Shown here: positions 18,624 through 27,666 of the stretch, in pieces | Layout of the letters: each line of letters begins with the position of its first letter | Position numbering within the stretch: position 1 is the stretch's first letter | Assembly (NCBI RefSeq): GCF_004769575.1 | Contig: NZ_RQGA01000014.1 | Coordinates: 310,001 to 374,000 of the forward strand | Origin: Leptospira perdikensis | GTDB lineage: Bacteria > Spirochaetota > Leptospiria > Leptospirales > Leptospiraceae | Direction of reading: 5' to 3' | DNA: 64,000 nucleotides | The notes under the pieces: model-generated | The model's input: the letters and a program-made list of their open reading frames with translations, nothing else | Told to the model about the DNA's origin: nothing | Database searches by the model: none | Translations under genes and position numbers: made by a program

Positions 18624-20792
18624 ATGTTTTCTAAATTAAAACAAGATATTCCGTCAGGCCTTGTCGTATTTTTAGTCGCACTTCCTCTTTGTTTAGGAGT
18701 TGCTTTGGCAAGCGGTGCCCCTTTATTATCCGGTGTCATCTCTGGAGTGATTGGAGGGGTCGTTGTCGGGATACTGAGCCATTCCAATACCAGTGTGAGT
18801 GGACCTGCGGCGGGTCTTGTAACTTTAGTCCTTGCTGCCATTGCAGGCATTGGTGACTATCGCAGTTTTCTTCTCGCTGTTTTTATCGCTGGATTTATCC
18901 AAATGATCATTGGTTTTTTACGTGGTGGGTTCATTGCAACTTACATCCCGTCAAACGTAATCCAAGGTTTACTTGCATCCATTGGGATCATCCTCATCTT
19001 AAAACAAATTCCGCACGCTGTTGGGTTTGACGTAGACCCTGAAGAAGACTTTATTTTCTTTCAAAAAGATGGAGAAAATACATTCTCAGAGCTTTACAAT
19101 ATCATAAAATACTTTTCTTGGGGTGCGGTCACCATAGCCGTTTCCTCCTTGGCTCTGATCATTGCTTACGATAAATCCAAATGGAAACCTTTAAAGTTTT
19201 TACCTTCACCGGTGTTAGTCATTCTTTTGGGAGTTTTTTTAAACGGTATCTTTCAAAATTACATACCGGAATGGTATCTTTCCCAAAAACATTTAGTATC
19301 TATACCCAATATTAAAAACTGGGAATCAGTATTTTTCTTTCCTAATTTCTCTGCGATCACTCAAACCAAGGTTTGGTATTATGCAATCACCATTGCTGCC
19401 TTTGCAACTCTGGAAACCTTACTGAATTTAGACGCAGTAGAAAGAATCGATCCTCACAAACGACTTGCATCACCAAACAGAGAACTTGTGGCACAAGGGA
19501 TAGGGAACTCTCTTTCTGGTTTGATTGGAGGCCTTCCGATAACCTCGGTGATTGTTCGAAGTTCCGTCAATATCTATGCGGGAGCAGAGTCCAAATTTTC
19601 GACCATCTTCCATGGGATATTATTATCGATCAGTGTTGTTTTTTTTGGATCTCTTTTGAACTTAATTCCATTGTCATCATTAGCTGTAATTTTGATTGTT
19701 ACTGGTTTTAAACTCACCAACATAAAATTATACCGATCCATTTATAAAAAAGGGAATTATCAATTTCTTCCATTCATTGCTACCATTGTAGCCATCATAT
19801 TTACTGATCTTCTAACAGGGGTTCTTATCGGACTCTCCATCAGTTTCATTTTTATTCTAAAAAATAATTATAAAAACCCATTCTCTGTGGAGACGGAAAC
19901 CTTAAATATTGGAGAAACAGTTCGCATTGAATTGCCTAACCAAGTTTCCTTTTTAAACAAAGCCTCCATCAAAGATACACTTTGGTCACTTCCCGAAAAT
20001 TCCAAACTGATTGTGGATGCCTCTAATTGTAATTTCATTGACCATGATATTTTAGAGGTTTTGGAAGAATTCAAAACGGTAGTCTCTGTCGAGAAGAAGA
20101 TCCAGCTGAATTTGATCGGTCTGAAAGATTCTTATGAGCTCAGTGACCAGGTGCAGTTTGTAAATATTTTGGACAAAGAAGCCCAACAAAAACTAACTCC
20201 AGATGAAATCTTAGATTTTTTAAAAAGGGGGAACGAACGGTTTGTTAAAGGGAAATGGTCGGAAAAATACTTCAAACACCAGGTGAATGCAACCGCCTTT
20301 GGCCAAAATCCCATTGCCGTAGTATTGTCTTGTATTGATTCAAGGACGAGTCCTGAAATTATTTTTGATGCAGGTCTTGGCGATATCATTTCGATTCGCA
20401 TTGCGGGAAATATCGTAAATGAAGAAATCCTCGGAAGTTTAGAATTGTCCTGTGCAAAAATTGGAACCAAACTGGTGGTTGTACTGGGTCATTCCAACTG
20501 TGGTGCCGTTTCCAGTGCTATCTATGCACTACGGGAGGGAAACATTGCCAGTGTCACAAAGAAAATCCAAAAAGCAATTGATGAATCAGAAAAAATCATC
20601 CATCCCATCCAGAAAGAAAATGAACACATTTTCAACCATGTAGTGAAAGCAAACGTGAAAAACTCAATTGAGGAGATCCTAACAAATAGCCCTTTCCTTT
20701 CCGAAAAGGTAACATCGAAGGAAATCAAAATTGTCTCAGGGTTTTATGACACTTCTTCAGGCGAAGTTCAATTCTTTGAAACTGCTGGATGA
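18624..20792 (+). CDS. SulP transporter-carbonic anhydrase fusion
   Basis: 722 residues. Residues 1-410 are a SulP/SLC26 anion transporter with about 12 hydrophobic segments (IPSGLVVFLVALPLCLGVALASG, SGPAAGLVTLV, NSLSGLIGGLPITSVIVRSS). Residues 430-510 are a STAS-like domain (LIVDASNCNFIDHDIL). Residues 525-722 are a beta-carbonic anhydrase with the zinc ligands Cys570, His623 and Cys626 and the Asp572-Arg574 dyad (CIDSR and HSNC). Such fusions are known in bacteria and are thought to couple bicarbonate uptake to CO2/bicarbonate interconversion; bicarbonate as substrate is inferred from the fusion. No clear Shine-Dalgarno site is seen. No other gene is in the unit, and a strong terminator follows. 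Confidence 0.92.
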   Translation: MFSKLKQDIPSGLVVFLVALPLCLGVALASGAPLLSGVISGVIGGVVVGILSHSNTSVSGPAAGLVTLVLAAIAGIGDYRSFLLAVFIAGFIQMIIGFLRGGFIATYIPSNVIQGLLASIGIILILKQIPHAVGFDVDPEEDFIFFQKDGENTFSELYNIIKYFSWGAVTIAVSSLALIIAYDKSKWKPLKFLPSPVLVILLGVFLNGIFQNYIPEWYLSQKHLVSIPNIKNWESVFFFPNFSAITQTKVWYYAITIAAFATLETLLNLDAVERIDPHKRLASPNRELVAQGIGNSLSGLIGGLPITSVIVRSSVNIYAGAESKFSTIFHGILLSISVVFFGSLLNLIPLSSLAVILIVTGFKLTNIKLYRSIYKKGNYQFLPFIATIVAIIFTDLLTGVLIGLSISFIFILKNNYKNPFSVETETLNIGETVRIELPNQVSFLNKASIKDTLWSLPENSKLIVDASNCNFIDHDILEVLEEFKTVVSVEKKIQLNLIGLKDSYELSDQVQFVNILDKEAQQKLTPDEILDFLKRGNERFVKGKWSEKYFKHQVNATAFGQNPIAVVLSCIDSRTSPEIIFDAGLGDIISIRIAGNIVNEEILGSLELSCAKIGTKLVVVLGHSNCGAVSSAIYALREGNIASVTKKIQKAIDESEKIIHPIQKENEHIFNHVVKANVKNSIEEILTNSPFLSEKVTSKEIKIVSGFYDTSSGEVQFFETAG

Positions 20793-20820
20793 ATGGTTTT
20801 GAATTAATGGTAAGAAACGA

Positions 20821-20871
20821 ATAGGGGAGTTACGAATAGGTTTCATTCTATGAACTCCCCTATCCTTTTTT
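20821..20871 (+). terminator. Intrinsic terminator of the SulP-carbonic anhydrase gene
   Basis: ATAGGGGAGTT and AACTCCCCTAT (11 bp) pair around a loop of about 21 bases and are followed by CC and a run of seven T. Confidence 0.85.
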
Positions 20872-20880
20872 TAATAAACC

Positions 20881-20908
20881 AGGTAATGTTAAATGGTTAA
20901 CATTACCT
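20881..20908 (-). terminator. Hairpin after the DoxX gene
   Basis: A perfect 12-bp inverted repeat (AGGTAATGTTAA with TTAACATTACCT) has a 4-base loop and extra AACC/GGTT pairing outside it. It lies just past the convergent DoxX stop; the T-tail on the minus strand is short. Confidence 0.65.
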
Positions 20909-20927
20909 TTGGTTCAATCAAAAATAT

Positions 20928-21311
20928 TTATTTGTTCACAGCGACAAACAATGGTTTGTATACTTTCCAATTTACATAGGCAAGAAAAGCATTAGCAACC
21001 ACAACGAAAATACCTACAGGAATTCCTTCAGGCGCAATGGTGATGTGAACAAGAAAAATATTCACAACAATCGGCGCAATGACTATGGAAGCCAGGGGTA
21101 CAAATCGGCCAGACAAAAAAGCAATCGCACAAACAAGTTCTGTTACTTTAATGAGAGTCATTAAATAACCCGAAGCTTTGATTCCATCATTGAATATCTT
21201 TAGATCTCCTGTTGTTTCTGGCTGTTGAACCAGATTGAAGAGAACGGCAACAGAAGAAAAAAGGAACAATGCACCAAGCAAAATCCTAACAATTGTATAA
21301 GCAATTTTCAT
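20928..21311 (-). CDS. DoxX-family membrane protein
   Basis: 127 residues with four hydrophobic segments (RILLGALFLFSSVAVLFNLV, the VTELVCAIAFLSGRFVPLASIVIAPIVVNIF region, and FVVVANAFLAYVNW), the DoxX/SURF4 layout. A family-typical polar region lies after the first segment (GIKASGYLMTLIKVTELVCA). DoxX proteins are involved in oxidative stress responses or quinone-linked thiol oxidation in some bacteria, but the role here is unknown. ATG 21311 has AAGGATAG just upstream. It is single-gene, divergent from the next lipoprotein gene. Confidence 0.75.
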   Translation of the reverse strand: MKIAYTIVRILLGALFLFSSVAVLFNLVQQPETTGDLKIFNDGIKASGYLMTLIKVTELVCAIAFLSGRFVPLASIVIAPIVVNIFLVHITIAPEGIPVGIFVVVANAFLAYVNWKVYKPLFVAVNK

Positions 21312-21524
21312 ACCACTATCCTTCGGATGAGTTTATTTCTAATCTAGGTGATTTCTGGAACCATCCTAATTTTCAGAATTATGAACCAAATCACGAAAAA
21401 GTCACCTCGTTTTCCAGGGAAGTGGAATTTCGGAAAATCCCATCCACCGTCATTTTTAGTATTTTTACTCATCTCAACTGCAATAAACTCGTTGTTTGGT
21501 GGCATTGATAACTAGGTCTAACCA

Positions 21525-22112
21525 ATGAAATCTGGATTTGCATCAATATTGATTTTGGCTGTTTTGTCCGTAAACTGTCTGGCAACTTCTCCTGCAGAAA
21601 TTCCGAAAATAGAAACGTCGGAAAAATTCCTACGGCTCCAATACTCACAGGAATTGGAAACGAAAGTGTTGAAAGTTGGGCCCTCCCATGAAATCTCCAT
21701 TGGACAATTCGCCCTCCAATCCTTTTCGGATACGAGCTCACGGCTTTTTTCTATAAACTCACTCTCACCATTAAAATCGAATGACCCTCTCGAACCTGGA
21801 GCCATTGTCCTACGAAAGGTGCAAGTGGACCGGGCTTTGGAATTTGAGGAAGGAACCACAAAGTTCCGCCAAGCAACCTTTGCCTCTATCGTTGAGTTTT
21901 TGGTGGTAAGTCGATCCGGAGAGCCAAAACGAATTTTAGGTCATTCAGAACAAATCACTTCCCAAACCCTTCCTTTCAGCGAAGAAGATACGGAATCAAA
22001 GAGCAAAATAGCCAATAGCATCCAATCTGCAGTAGAAGAAGGTTTAAATCAAATCGTAACTTTGAAAGAGTTTTCCTCACTATCAAAAAGCCAAAATATG
22101 TTTCAAAGATAA
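21525..22112 (+). CDS. Hypothetical lipoprotein
   Basis: 195 residues. The signal peptide MKSGFASILILAVLSVNC ends in a lipobox with Cys18. The mature part has strand-rich segments (HEISIGQFALQSF, GAIVLRKVQVDRALEFEEG) and a helical C-terminus. I do not recognise the family. No strong Shine-Dalgarno site is visible, but the signal peptide fixes ATG 21525 as the start. A hairpin terminator follows. Confidence 0.6.
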   Translation: MKSGFASILILAVLSVNCLATSPAEIPKIETSEKFLRLQYSQELETKVLKVGPSHEISIGQFALQSFSDTSSRLFSINSLSPLKSNDPLEPGAIVLRKVQVDRALEFEEGTTKFRQATFASIVEFLVVSRSGEPKRILGHSEQITSQTLPFSEEDTESKSKIANSIQSAVEEGLNQIVTLKEFSSLSKSQNMFQR

Positions 22113-22116
22113 GTCA

Positions 22117-22161
22117 AAAGCACCAGTGAAATAGAAATCCAATCCGTTTTCACTGGGCTTT
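22117..22161 (+). terminator. Hairpin after lipoprotein gene
   Basis: CCAGTGAAA and TTTCACTGG pair perfectly around a 16-base loop, and AAAGC/GCTTT extend the stem across a small bulge. The T-tail is weak. Confidence 0.5.
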
Positions 22162-22359
22162 GCATATAGAAACTCAAACGAACGCGACATCTAATGCGAC
22201 ATAATACTAATTATGGGAAGTAGCATATTGGCTCACGAAATCATCTCCTCGGAAATACGAACCAAAGCCTATATACAATTCCTAATTTCATTATCCTTGG
22301 TCCTTACAGTCAGTTGACCGAATAGATATGGAAAACCCCGCGATACAAAAGAATCGGTC

Positions 22360-22842
22360 TTATTTGATTCTCTCCAAATACTTCGCCAGGTTTCCCACAT
22401 GTTGTTTTCCACCTTCGATGGCGCCATACTTTTCGTTCACACGTTCCAGTTCCGCCTTACTTGAAAAAATTTGTTCCATAGTCAGATTGGTTCCATCTCC
22501 CACAGATTCAAAAATGATTTTGGACTGAAAGTCTACGTCTTCGTCGCCTTCACCGTCACCAATATGTTTATACGATATAAGATGCGGTTTTTGAATGTCA
22601 ATAAACTGGATTTTGTTTTTATAATCATGCCCATCCGGACCGTGCATCACAAAATCCCAAATACCACCATTTGAAAAATTTAGGCTGATTGTAGTTAATG
22701 TGAACCCATCCGGACCCCACCATTCCGCCAAATGTTCATTAGACGACCAAACTTCAAATAATAGATCCACGGGGACATCAAAGTATCTTTTATAAGTCAC
22801 TTTGTTGTTTTCAATGATTGTTTCTAAGTTATTTCCTACCAT
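22360..22842 (-). CDS. SRPBCC (AHSA1-like) domain protein
   Basis: 160 residues with the AHSA1/START-like pattern: an early [14 protein letters not shown], then [13 protein letters not shown] (the family's W-G-P signature) and the C-terminal [15 protein letters not shown] helix. The domain forms a ligand-binding cavity; the ligand is unknown. The start overlaps the ArsR regulator end by 14 bases, a pairing very common for this family, in which the regulator and the SRPBCC protein share one operon. Confidence 0.85.
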   Translation of the reverse strand: MVGNNLETIIENNKVTYKRYFDVPVDLLFEVWSSNEHLAEWWGPDGFTLTTISLNFSNGGIWDFVMHGPDGHDYKNKIQFIDIQKPHLISYKHIGDGEGDEDVDFQSKIIFESVGDGTNLTMEQIFSSKAELERVNEKYGAIEGGKQHVGNLAKYLERIK

Positions 22843-23167
22843 TTGTTCTTTCCTTTTTTAATTTCATTACATACTGATCCAATTTATCGAAACGTTTTGA
22901 CCACAAATTCTTAACATCCAAAATCCAATCTTCCATTTCCTTCAATCCGGTTTGGTTCAAACTGTAAATTCGCTTCTGTGCATCTTTTTTCATCAAAAGC
23001 ACATTTGCGTCTTTTAGGACTTTTAGATGTTGGGAAATGGCAGGTGGACTCATTTGGAAATTTTGGCTGATTTCTGTGGAAGTCAGTTCGCCGTTTTCAA
23101 CCACTAGTCGCACAATGTCCCTTCTGGTATCATCTGCTAATGCAGCAAAAGCATTCATTGAACACAT
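22829..23167 (-). CDS. ArsR-family transcriptional regulator
   Basis: 112 residues (109 from the second Met). The winged-helix shows [29 protein letters not shown], then the recognition helix [18 protein letters not shown] and the wing [10 protein letters not shown]. No cysteine metal-binding motif is seen in helix 3, so it is probably not a metal sensor; ArsR proteins coupled to SRPBCC genes usually sense other ligands. ATG 23158 is an alternative start. It precedes and overlaps the SRPBCC gene. A palindrome just upstream is a likely operator. Confidence 0.88.
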   Translation of the reverse strand: MCSMNAFAALADDTRRDIVRLVVENGELTSTEISQNFQMSPPAISQHLKVLKDANVLLMKKDAQKRIYSLNQTGLKEMEDWILDVKNLWSKRFDKLDQYVMKLKKERTNGRK

Positions 23168-23179
23168 TATTAATCGACT

Positions 23180-23191
23180 ACTTAATTAAGT
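23180..23191. promoter_or_regulatory. Palindromic candidate ArsR operator
   Basis: The perfect 12-bp palindrome ACTTAATTAAGT lies 12 bases upstream of the regulator start. The position and symmetry fit autoregulation, which is inferred. Confidence 0.45.
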
Positions 23192-23277
23192 CAATTCTTA
23201 AATAAACAATCAAAGCGAAATCAATCTGTTAAGAATCGTTTTTTAGGGCATTTTCGGAATTGTCTTTTTCAAGAAAA

Positions 23278-23315
23278 CTCGCAAGAGAAATAGGGCATTC
23301 CCCTTCCCTTGCGAG
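23278..23315 (-). terminator. Terminator of the large repeat lipoprotein
   Basis: CTCGCAAG and CTTGCGAG form an 8-bp stem with GGG/CCC pairing inside the loop, followed on the minus strand by TTTTCTT. Confidence 0.75.
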
Positions 23316-23329
23316 CCTTTAGGATTAAA

Positions 23330-26300
23330 TCAGAAACGAAATAAACTGAGCGTTTGGTTTGTGGCTCGATTCAAAGTAGTGACAAGAAGGCGACCATTTG
23401 TAGGTTCAATGATCGCATAAGGATAATCACCCGAATTGTTTCCATAAGTTAAAGAGATATCTGTCGCAACACAACCTGTGGCATTTAGATTGCATCGCGT
23501 AAGATACGGCCTCATATTTGGCCCGCGACCCACTGCCAAAAGTTTTTGGTTGGGGTAATCAAGAGTTAAGGTCGAATAATATCCTCCGCCTGAAACTCCC
23601 CCACTGATATTCAGACTTTCTGGATTGGATCCATCCAAATCAGAACGAAACAGTGTCATGGATCCAGCCGTGATTTCAGGACCAGTCATCAGTAGTTTTT
23701 TATTGATTCGATCTATTTGGATTTGCCTATATGAGTTTACGATAGAAGAGCCCGCAGAGATATCCGAAGTTTGGCAACCACTCCCATCTACCTCACAACG
23801 AATCAACCGAATCTTATATCGATTTGCCGAATCTTGCATATTGTCCAATCGAACAACAACCAATATTTTATTGTTATACGGGTCCAAAGTGATTTCCGGT
23901 TCATAACCAGAGTTATTGCCTAGACCTGAGGAAATATCAGATTGTGTACAATTCAAACCATCTAAATTACAACGAAAGAGACTGGTTTTTCCTTGGGATG
24001 TACTGTCATCCAGAGTCACGATGAGTAGTTTTTGGTTCGCATAATCTATGACAGCTGATGCATCCACAGCTGACCGATTTCCCCTTCCCGTTGCTGCAGA
24101 AATATCTCTAAACACACAATTGAGTCCACTAAGATCACACTGGAAATATCCCAATTTATCTGAGTAGTTTGGTGCAAAAGGGGAAAGAACTATGATCTTT
24201 TGATTCAAAGAATCGAGCAGAATCCGTGGCCTATGACCTTGCATATTTCTCCCGACTCCTAACGAAATATCTCGGTAAATACAACCCGTCCCATCCACAT
24301 TACATATATAAAGATTGGGTTTTGCTGAATTTGGTAGTCCTGAAAAATTTGCGATGATGATCTTTTCGTTGATTGGATCATAAACAAAAGTTCCAAGTCC
24401 TCCCGAATAATCGCCTTGTGCCGCAGAAATATTTGTATGTTGGCCTGTGGCGAGCCCCGGAGCTACGTCATTGGTTTTGAACTTGTATTCAGAAGTAGAA
24501 AGGGCACTCTCTCCTCCCGAACCAATTGTCACCAAACGGAAGTAATATGTTGCATTTTGCGAAAGACCTGAAAGGAGTGCATAGAGTTCTCCACTAACTG
24601 ATTGAGAAGGAGATGTTTTGGAAACCCCAGGAGAGGTTTGATAGTACACTTTGTATCCACTGGCACCAATGACTCGATTCCAATCCATATAAGCAGAGGT
24701 TTGGCCACCTGAAACCAAATTTAAAAATGGGGGATCAATCCGAATGGTTACAATAAGATTTCCCACTGTGGTTTTCGGACCTGCGGCACAAACACCCGGA
24801 TCATCTTTAAATGAAAATTCTAAAACATAATCTCCTAATACATCTGGAGTAAACTGTGCACTCTTTTTGTCCTTATTGGTTATATTAGAATTTTGCAATA
24901 TAGAAAGAGGTGGAACTGATAGAAATTTCCAATTGTATTGAAAGTTGGTTAGATTTGCACCACAGAAGGAGCTGTCAGGATCAATCGAAGATGACGCATC
25001 TAAATTAACAACATTACCCAAAGTGACTGAAAGTGATGATGTTAGGCTAAGGATTGGAGATTGGTTTGCAAAAGGTGTGGTTGCTTGTAAAACTCCGCTC
25101 CACTGGCTCCTGTTTCCAGCCGAGTCAAAAGCACGGATACAGAAATAATGAATGGTTCCTGAAGAAAGTCCATTTACAGTAAAACTCATAGCGGATCCAG
25201 AAACAACCGGAGAAATATTACTCGGCACAAGAACTGCAGCGGTACAATCATCATCCGTTTGAATCGGAAGGCTCGACCTTCTTCTGATTTCGTAGGCAGA
25301 TGCCATTCCTAGATTTCCGTTATCGCCAACCGAGGTCCAATCCAAACGCACTTGTTGGTAGGATAAAACATTCGCTGTAGCAGAAACGATTTCGGAAGGA
25401 GGAACAAGATCCGAAACTGAATACGTTGTGGCAAAGGCTTGAGCATTCCAATGATTTCTATTTCCAGCACTATCCAAAGCCCGAACACAAAAATGATAAG
25501 TGGTTTGTGGTTGGTGGCCATCGATGTCAAAGTATTCTTTTGTCCCTGCATCTTTCGGAATCAATTGGTGAGAGATACCTGTAGCAAGATCACATTGAGT
25601 GTTATTCAAAATAGCTGTATTGGATCGACGAACTTCGTAAGCCGCTGCACGCCCAACAGAACCATCGGAACCGGGAGCCGTCCAAGACAAACGAATCCTT
25701 GAAGACGAAAGAGCGGTTGGTTCCAAATCGGTAATGTTTGCGGGAGCCAAAGTGTCCGCAATGTGCACAGTTGCCGCTGTCTGTAGATTTTGATAAGTTG
25801 CAAATACACCAGCAATACCTGGTGCTGTGGCAATAAAGGAAAACTGACTTAGATTACCAACTGGATTTACACCAAGACCAACTCCAGTGACATGAAAAGG
25901 TGTGTTCACAAACTTCTGAACTCCCCCTAATGTTCCTCTGGCGGCAAATTGAATGGTTTCATTCACTTGCATATAAACCTGATTAGGAAATACTTCTAAG
26001 GAATCAATGGTCGCAACTGTTCCCGGTGGATAAGGAGTTCCCATTGTTGGATTGTTCGGATTATTTGGATTGTATCCATTATCGAGCTCCCAAACATCAT
26101 TGAATCCGTCCCCATCTTTATCGGGATCATAATTACTGATATAACTAGGGTTTCCGGAATCGGTTGGGAATAAAAACATTGAAGAAGTGGGCCTTGTAGT
26201 TTTTTGCCCATAGGAATCAGTGGCTACAACTTGAATTTGAATTCCCGCCTGTACCATTGCTTCATATGGAATATTCACTTGATACCAATTGGTCGATCCC

Positions 26301-27037
26301 TCCCTTACCATCGGATAGTAATTGAGACTTCCCCCAGCCGGGCCTACGAGCAGGTTGACTGTCATGGCATCGTTATCTGGTTCCACAACTTCAGCACGGA
26401 GTTGATAAGGAACCGATTTGGTATTGGGTTTTAAATAATAATAGGCTCCATAAATTACAGGAGGTAAATTTCCATTAGGAGGAGTTCCCACACCAAAACT
26501 GGAAAAACTTTTCGTTTGGATGACTACCCTTTCGCCATCTAACGAAGAGTTTGTGCCAGACCAACCAGCAAGTACACTTCCACCATCTGAACTACCGGCT
26601 GAAGTTAGATGAAAACCTTTACTTTTGAGCAATCTTAAATTCATCGATTGGGTTTTGTTTGCATCCAAGGTGATTGTGACTGTGATGTCTTTTTTAAAAA
26701 CATAAGATGGAGTCACTTCATATATATAACTCGTGGGGATGTATCCTGATTGGAACGGAGTTTGGTTTGCATTGTATCGAGTGATTTGGAAGTCAACGGA
26801 CTCCTCCATCGCCCCTTGCGGAATTAAAATGGTAAAGAGTTCATCCTGGGATTGAATTCTTGCACCTTGAGAACCAGCAGTTCCACCACCTACGGGGACA
26901 CCGGAACTGAATGCAGCACCCAGGAAGGTAGCAAGTTGTTGTTTTTCAAAAGCATTTTCTTTGGTATCAAATACAACACCTAAGATACATTGGTTTAGTT
27001 GAAACCAAGCCAAAAGTAAAATCAGTCCCTTTTTCAT
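23330..27037 (-). CDS. Very large lipoprotein with fibronectin-III-like domains and propeller-like repeats
   Basis: 1235 residues. The N-terminus MKKGLILLLAWFQLNQC is a lipoprotein signal with Cys17, so it is probably surface or periplasmic. After a beta-rich region there is a Ca-binding-like repeat (DPDKDGDGFNDVWE). At least two related fibronectin-III-like modules follow (SSRIRLSWTAPGSDG..., YQQVRLDWTSVGDNG...), each with a TTYHFCVRALDSAGNR-type end, and a further one later. The last third has about seven repeats of roughly 50 residues with the pattern LLIV...LFRCNLDGLNC...DISSGLG, suggestive of a beta-propeller. Many paired Cys suggest disulphides. Binding or adhesion is inferred only. Confidence 0.85.
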   Translation of the reverse strand: MKKGLILLLAWFQLNQCILGVVFDTKENAFEKQQLATFLGAAFSSGVPVGGGTAGSQGARIQSQDELFTILIPQGAMEESVDFQITRYNANQTPFQSGYIPTSYIYEVTPSYVFKKDITVTITLDANKTQSMNLRLLKSKGFHLTSAGSSDGGSVLAGWSGTNSSLDGERVVIQTKSFSSFGVGTPPNGNLPPVIYGAYYYLKPNTKSVPYQLRAEVVEPDNDAMTVNLLVGPAGGSLNYYPMVREGSTNWYQVNIPYEAMVQAGIQIQVVATDSYGQKTTRPTSSMFLFPTDSGNPSYISNYDPDKDGDGFNDVWELDNGYNPNNPNNPTMGTPYPPGTVATIDSLEVFPNQVYMQVNETIQFAARGTLGGVQKFVNTPFHVTGVGLGVNPVGNLSQFSFIATAPGIAGVFATYQNLQTAATVHIADTLAPANITDLEPTALSSSRIRLSWTAPGSDGSVGRAAAYEVRRSNTAILNNTQCDLATGISHQLIPKDAGTKEYFDIDGHQPQTTYHFCVRALDSAGNRNHWNAQAFATTYSVSDLVPPSEIVSATANVLSYQQVRLDWTSVGDNGNLGMASAYEIRRRSSLPIQTDDDCTAAVLVPSNISPVVSGSAMSFTVNGLSSGTIHYFCIRAFDSAGNRSQWSGVLQATTPFANQSPILSLTSSLSVTLGNVVNLDASSSIDPDSSFCGANLTNFQYNWKFLSVPPLSILQNSNITNKDKKSAQFTPDVLGDYVLEFSFKDDPGVCAAGPKTTVGNLIVTIRIDPPFLNLVSGGQTSAYMDWNRVIGASGYKVYYQTSPGVSKTSPSQSVSGELYALLSGLSQNATYYFRLVTIGSGGESALSTSEYKFKTNDVAPGLATGQHTNISAAQGDYSGGLGTFVYDPINEKIIIANFSGLPNSAKPNLYICNVDGTGCIYRDISLGVGRNMQGHRPRILLDSLNQKIIVLSPFAPNYSDKLGYFQCDLSGLNCVFRDISAATGRGNRSAVDASAVIDYANQKLLIVTLDDSTSQGKTSLFRCNLDGLNCTQSDISSGLGNNSGYEPEITLDPYNNKILVVVRLDNMQDSANRYKIRLIRCEVDGSGCQTSDISAGSSIVNSYRQIQIDRINKKLLMTGPEITAGSMTLFRSDLDGSNPESLNISGGVSGGGYYSTLTLDYPNQKLLAVGRGPNMRPYLTRCNLNATGCVATDISLTYGNNSGDYPYAIIEPTNGRLLVTTLNRATNQTLSLFRF

Positions 27038-27495
27038 ATAATCTTTTCCTTTTCAATTGATCGTTCATTCGCATTTTGCTTTCAAATTTTGAAAATCATA
27101 ACCCACAGTTCAAGAGAAAAACACTAAAACCAACCAACTACTTTTATACCCAACAACTGTTTGTTGTTTCCACAAAAAAACTAACTATGGTTTTCCTTAT
27201 ACCATTTGGTACATTAAAATCAATCCTTGGTTCGATTACGACTTCTAACAGAACCCGAATCTTTACAAAATGAAACAAAGGAAAATAACCGCCCTCCGAG
27301 TGGGTATCCCTCTTCCAATCAAAACGATGTTTTATTTAAAAAACAAAAACCACAACATAACATAGAAAAAGCGAACAAATCAATTCAATGAAATCCTTAA
27401 AATCGAAAAACGAAATTTCGATCCACAAAAAAACCACCTAACACAAAATAAACACAATATACCTGAACTGATTTATGTTTTGTTCAATCAACAGA
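27038..27495. other. AT-rich intergenic stretch without a gene
   Basis: No convincing coding region was found between the large lipoprotein and the operator before the monooxygenase. It contains short palindromes (ATCGAAA/TTTCGAT near 27410, TACCA/TGGTA near 27200) and many A-runs. Promoters for the two divergent genes must lie here, but I could not place them. Confidence 0.6.
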
Positions 27496-27522
27496 ACATT
27501 AGAATCAATATGATTCTAATGT
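27496..27522. promoter_or_regulatory. 27-bp palindromic operator candidate
   Basis: ACATTAGAATCA and TGATTCTAATGT are perfect 12-bp arms around an ATA spacer. The size and symmetry match sites for dimeric (for example TetR-type) repressors. It is about 145 bases upstream of the monooxygenase start. No regulator gene is adjacent in this window. Confidence 0.6.
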
Positions 27523-27666
27523 GAATCTCCATATTTCTTTTTTATCACACATATGTTTTTTTTATTGCAAATGAATCCCAAACGGATGTCATTCTCTCTC
27601 AGTTGCAATCCGCGGAACAATGTTCTTATTAGAAGGTTCATGCAAAATTACAAAATGAGGAAACAA

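Noticed and set aside
27076..27273. Short plus-strand open frame in the AT-rich gap
   Set aside because: No Shine-Dalgarno site, no recognisable protein, and composition typical of non-coding AT-rich sequence.
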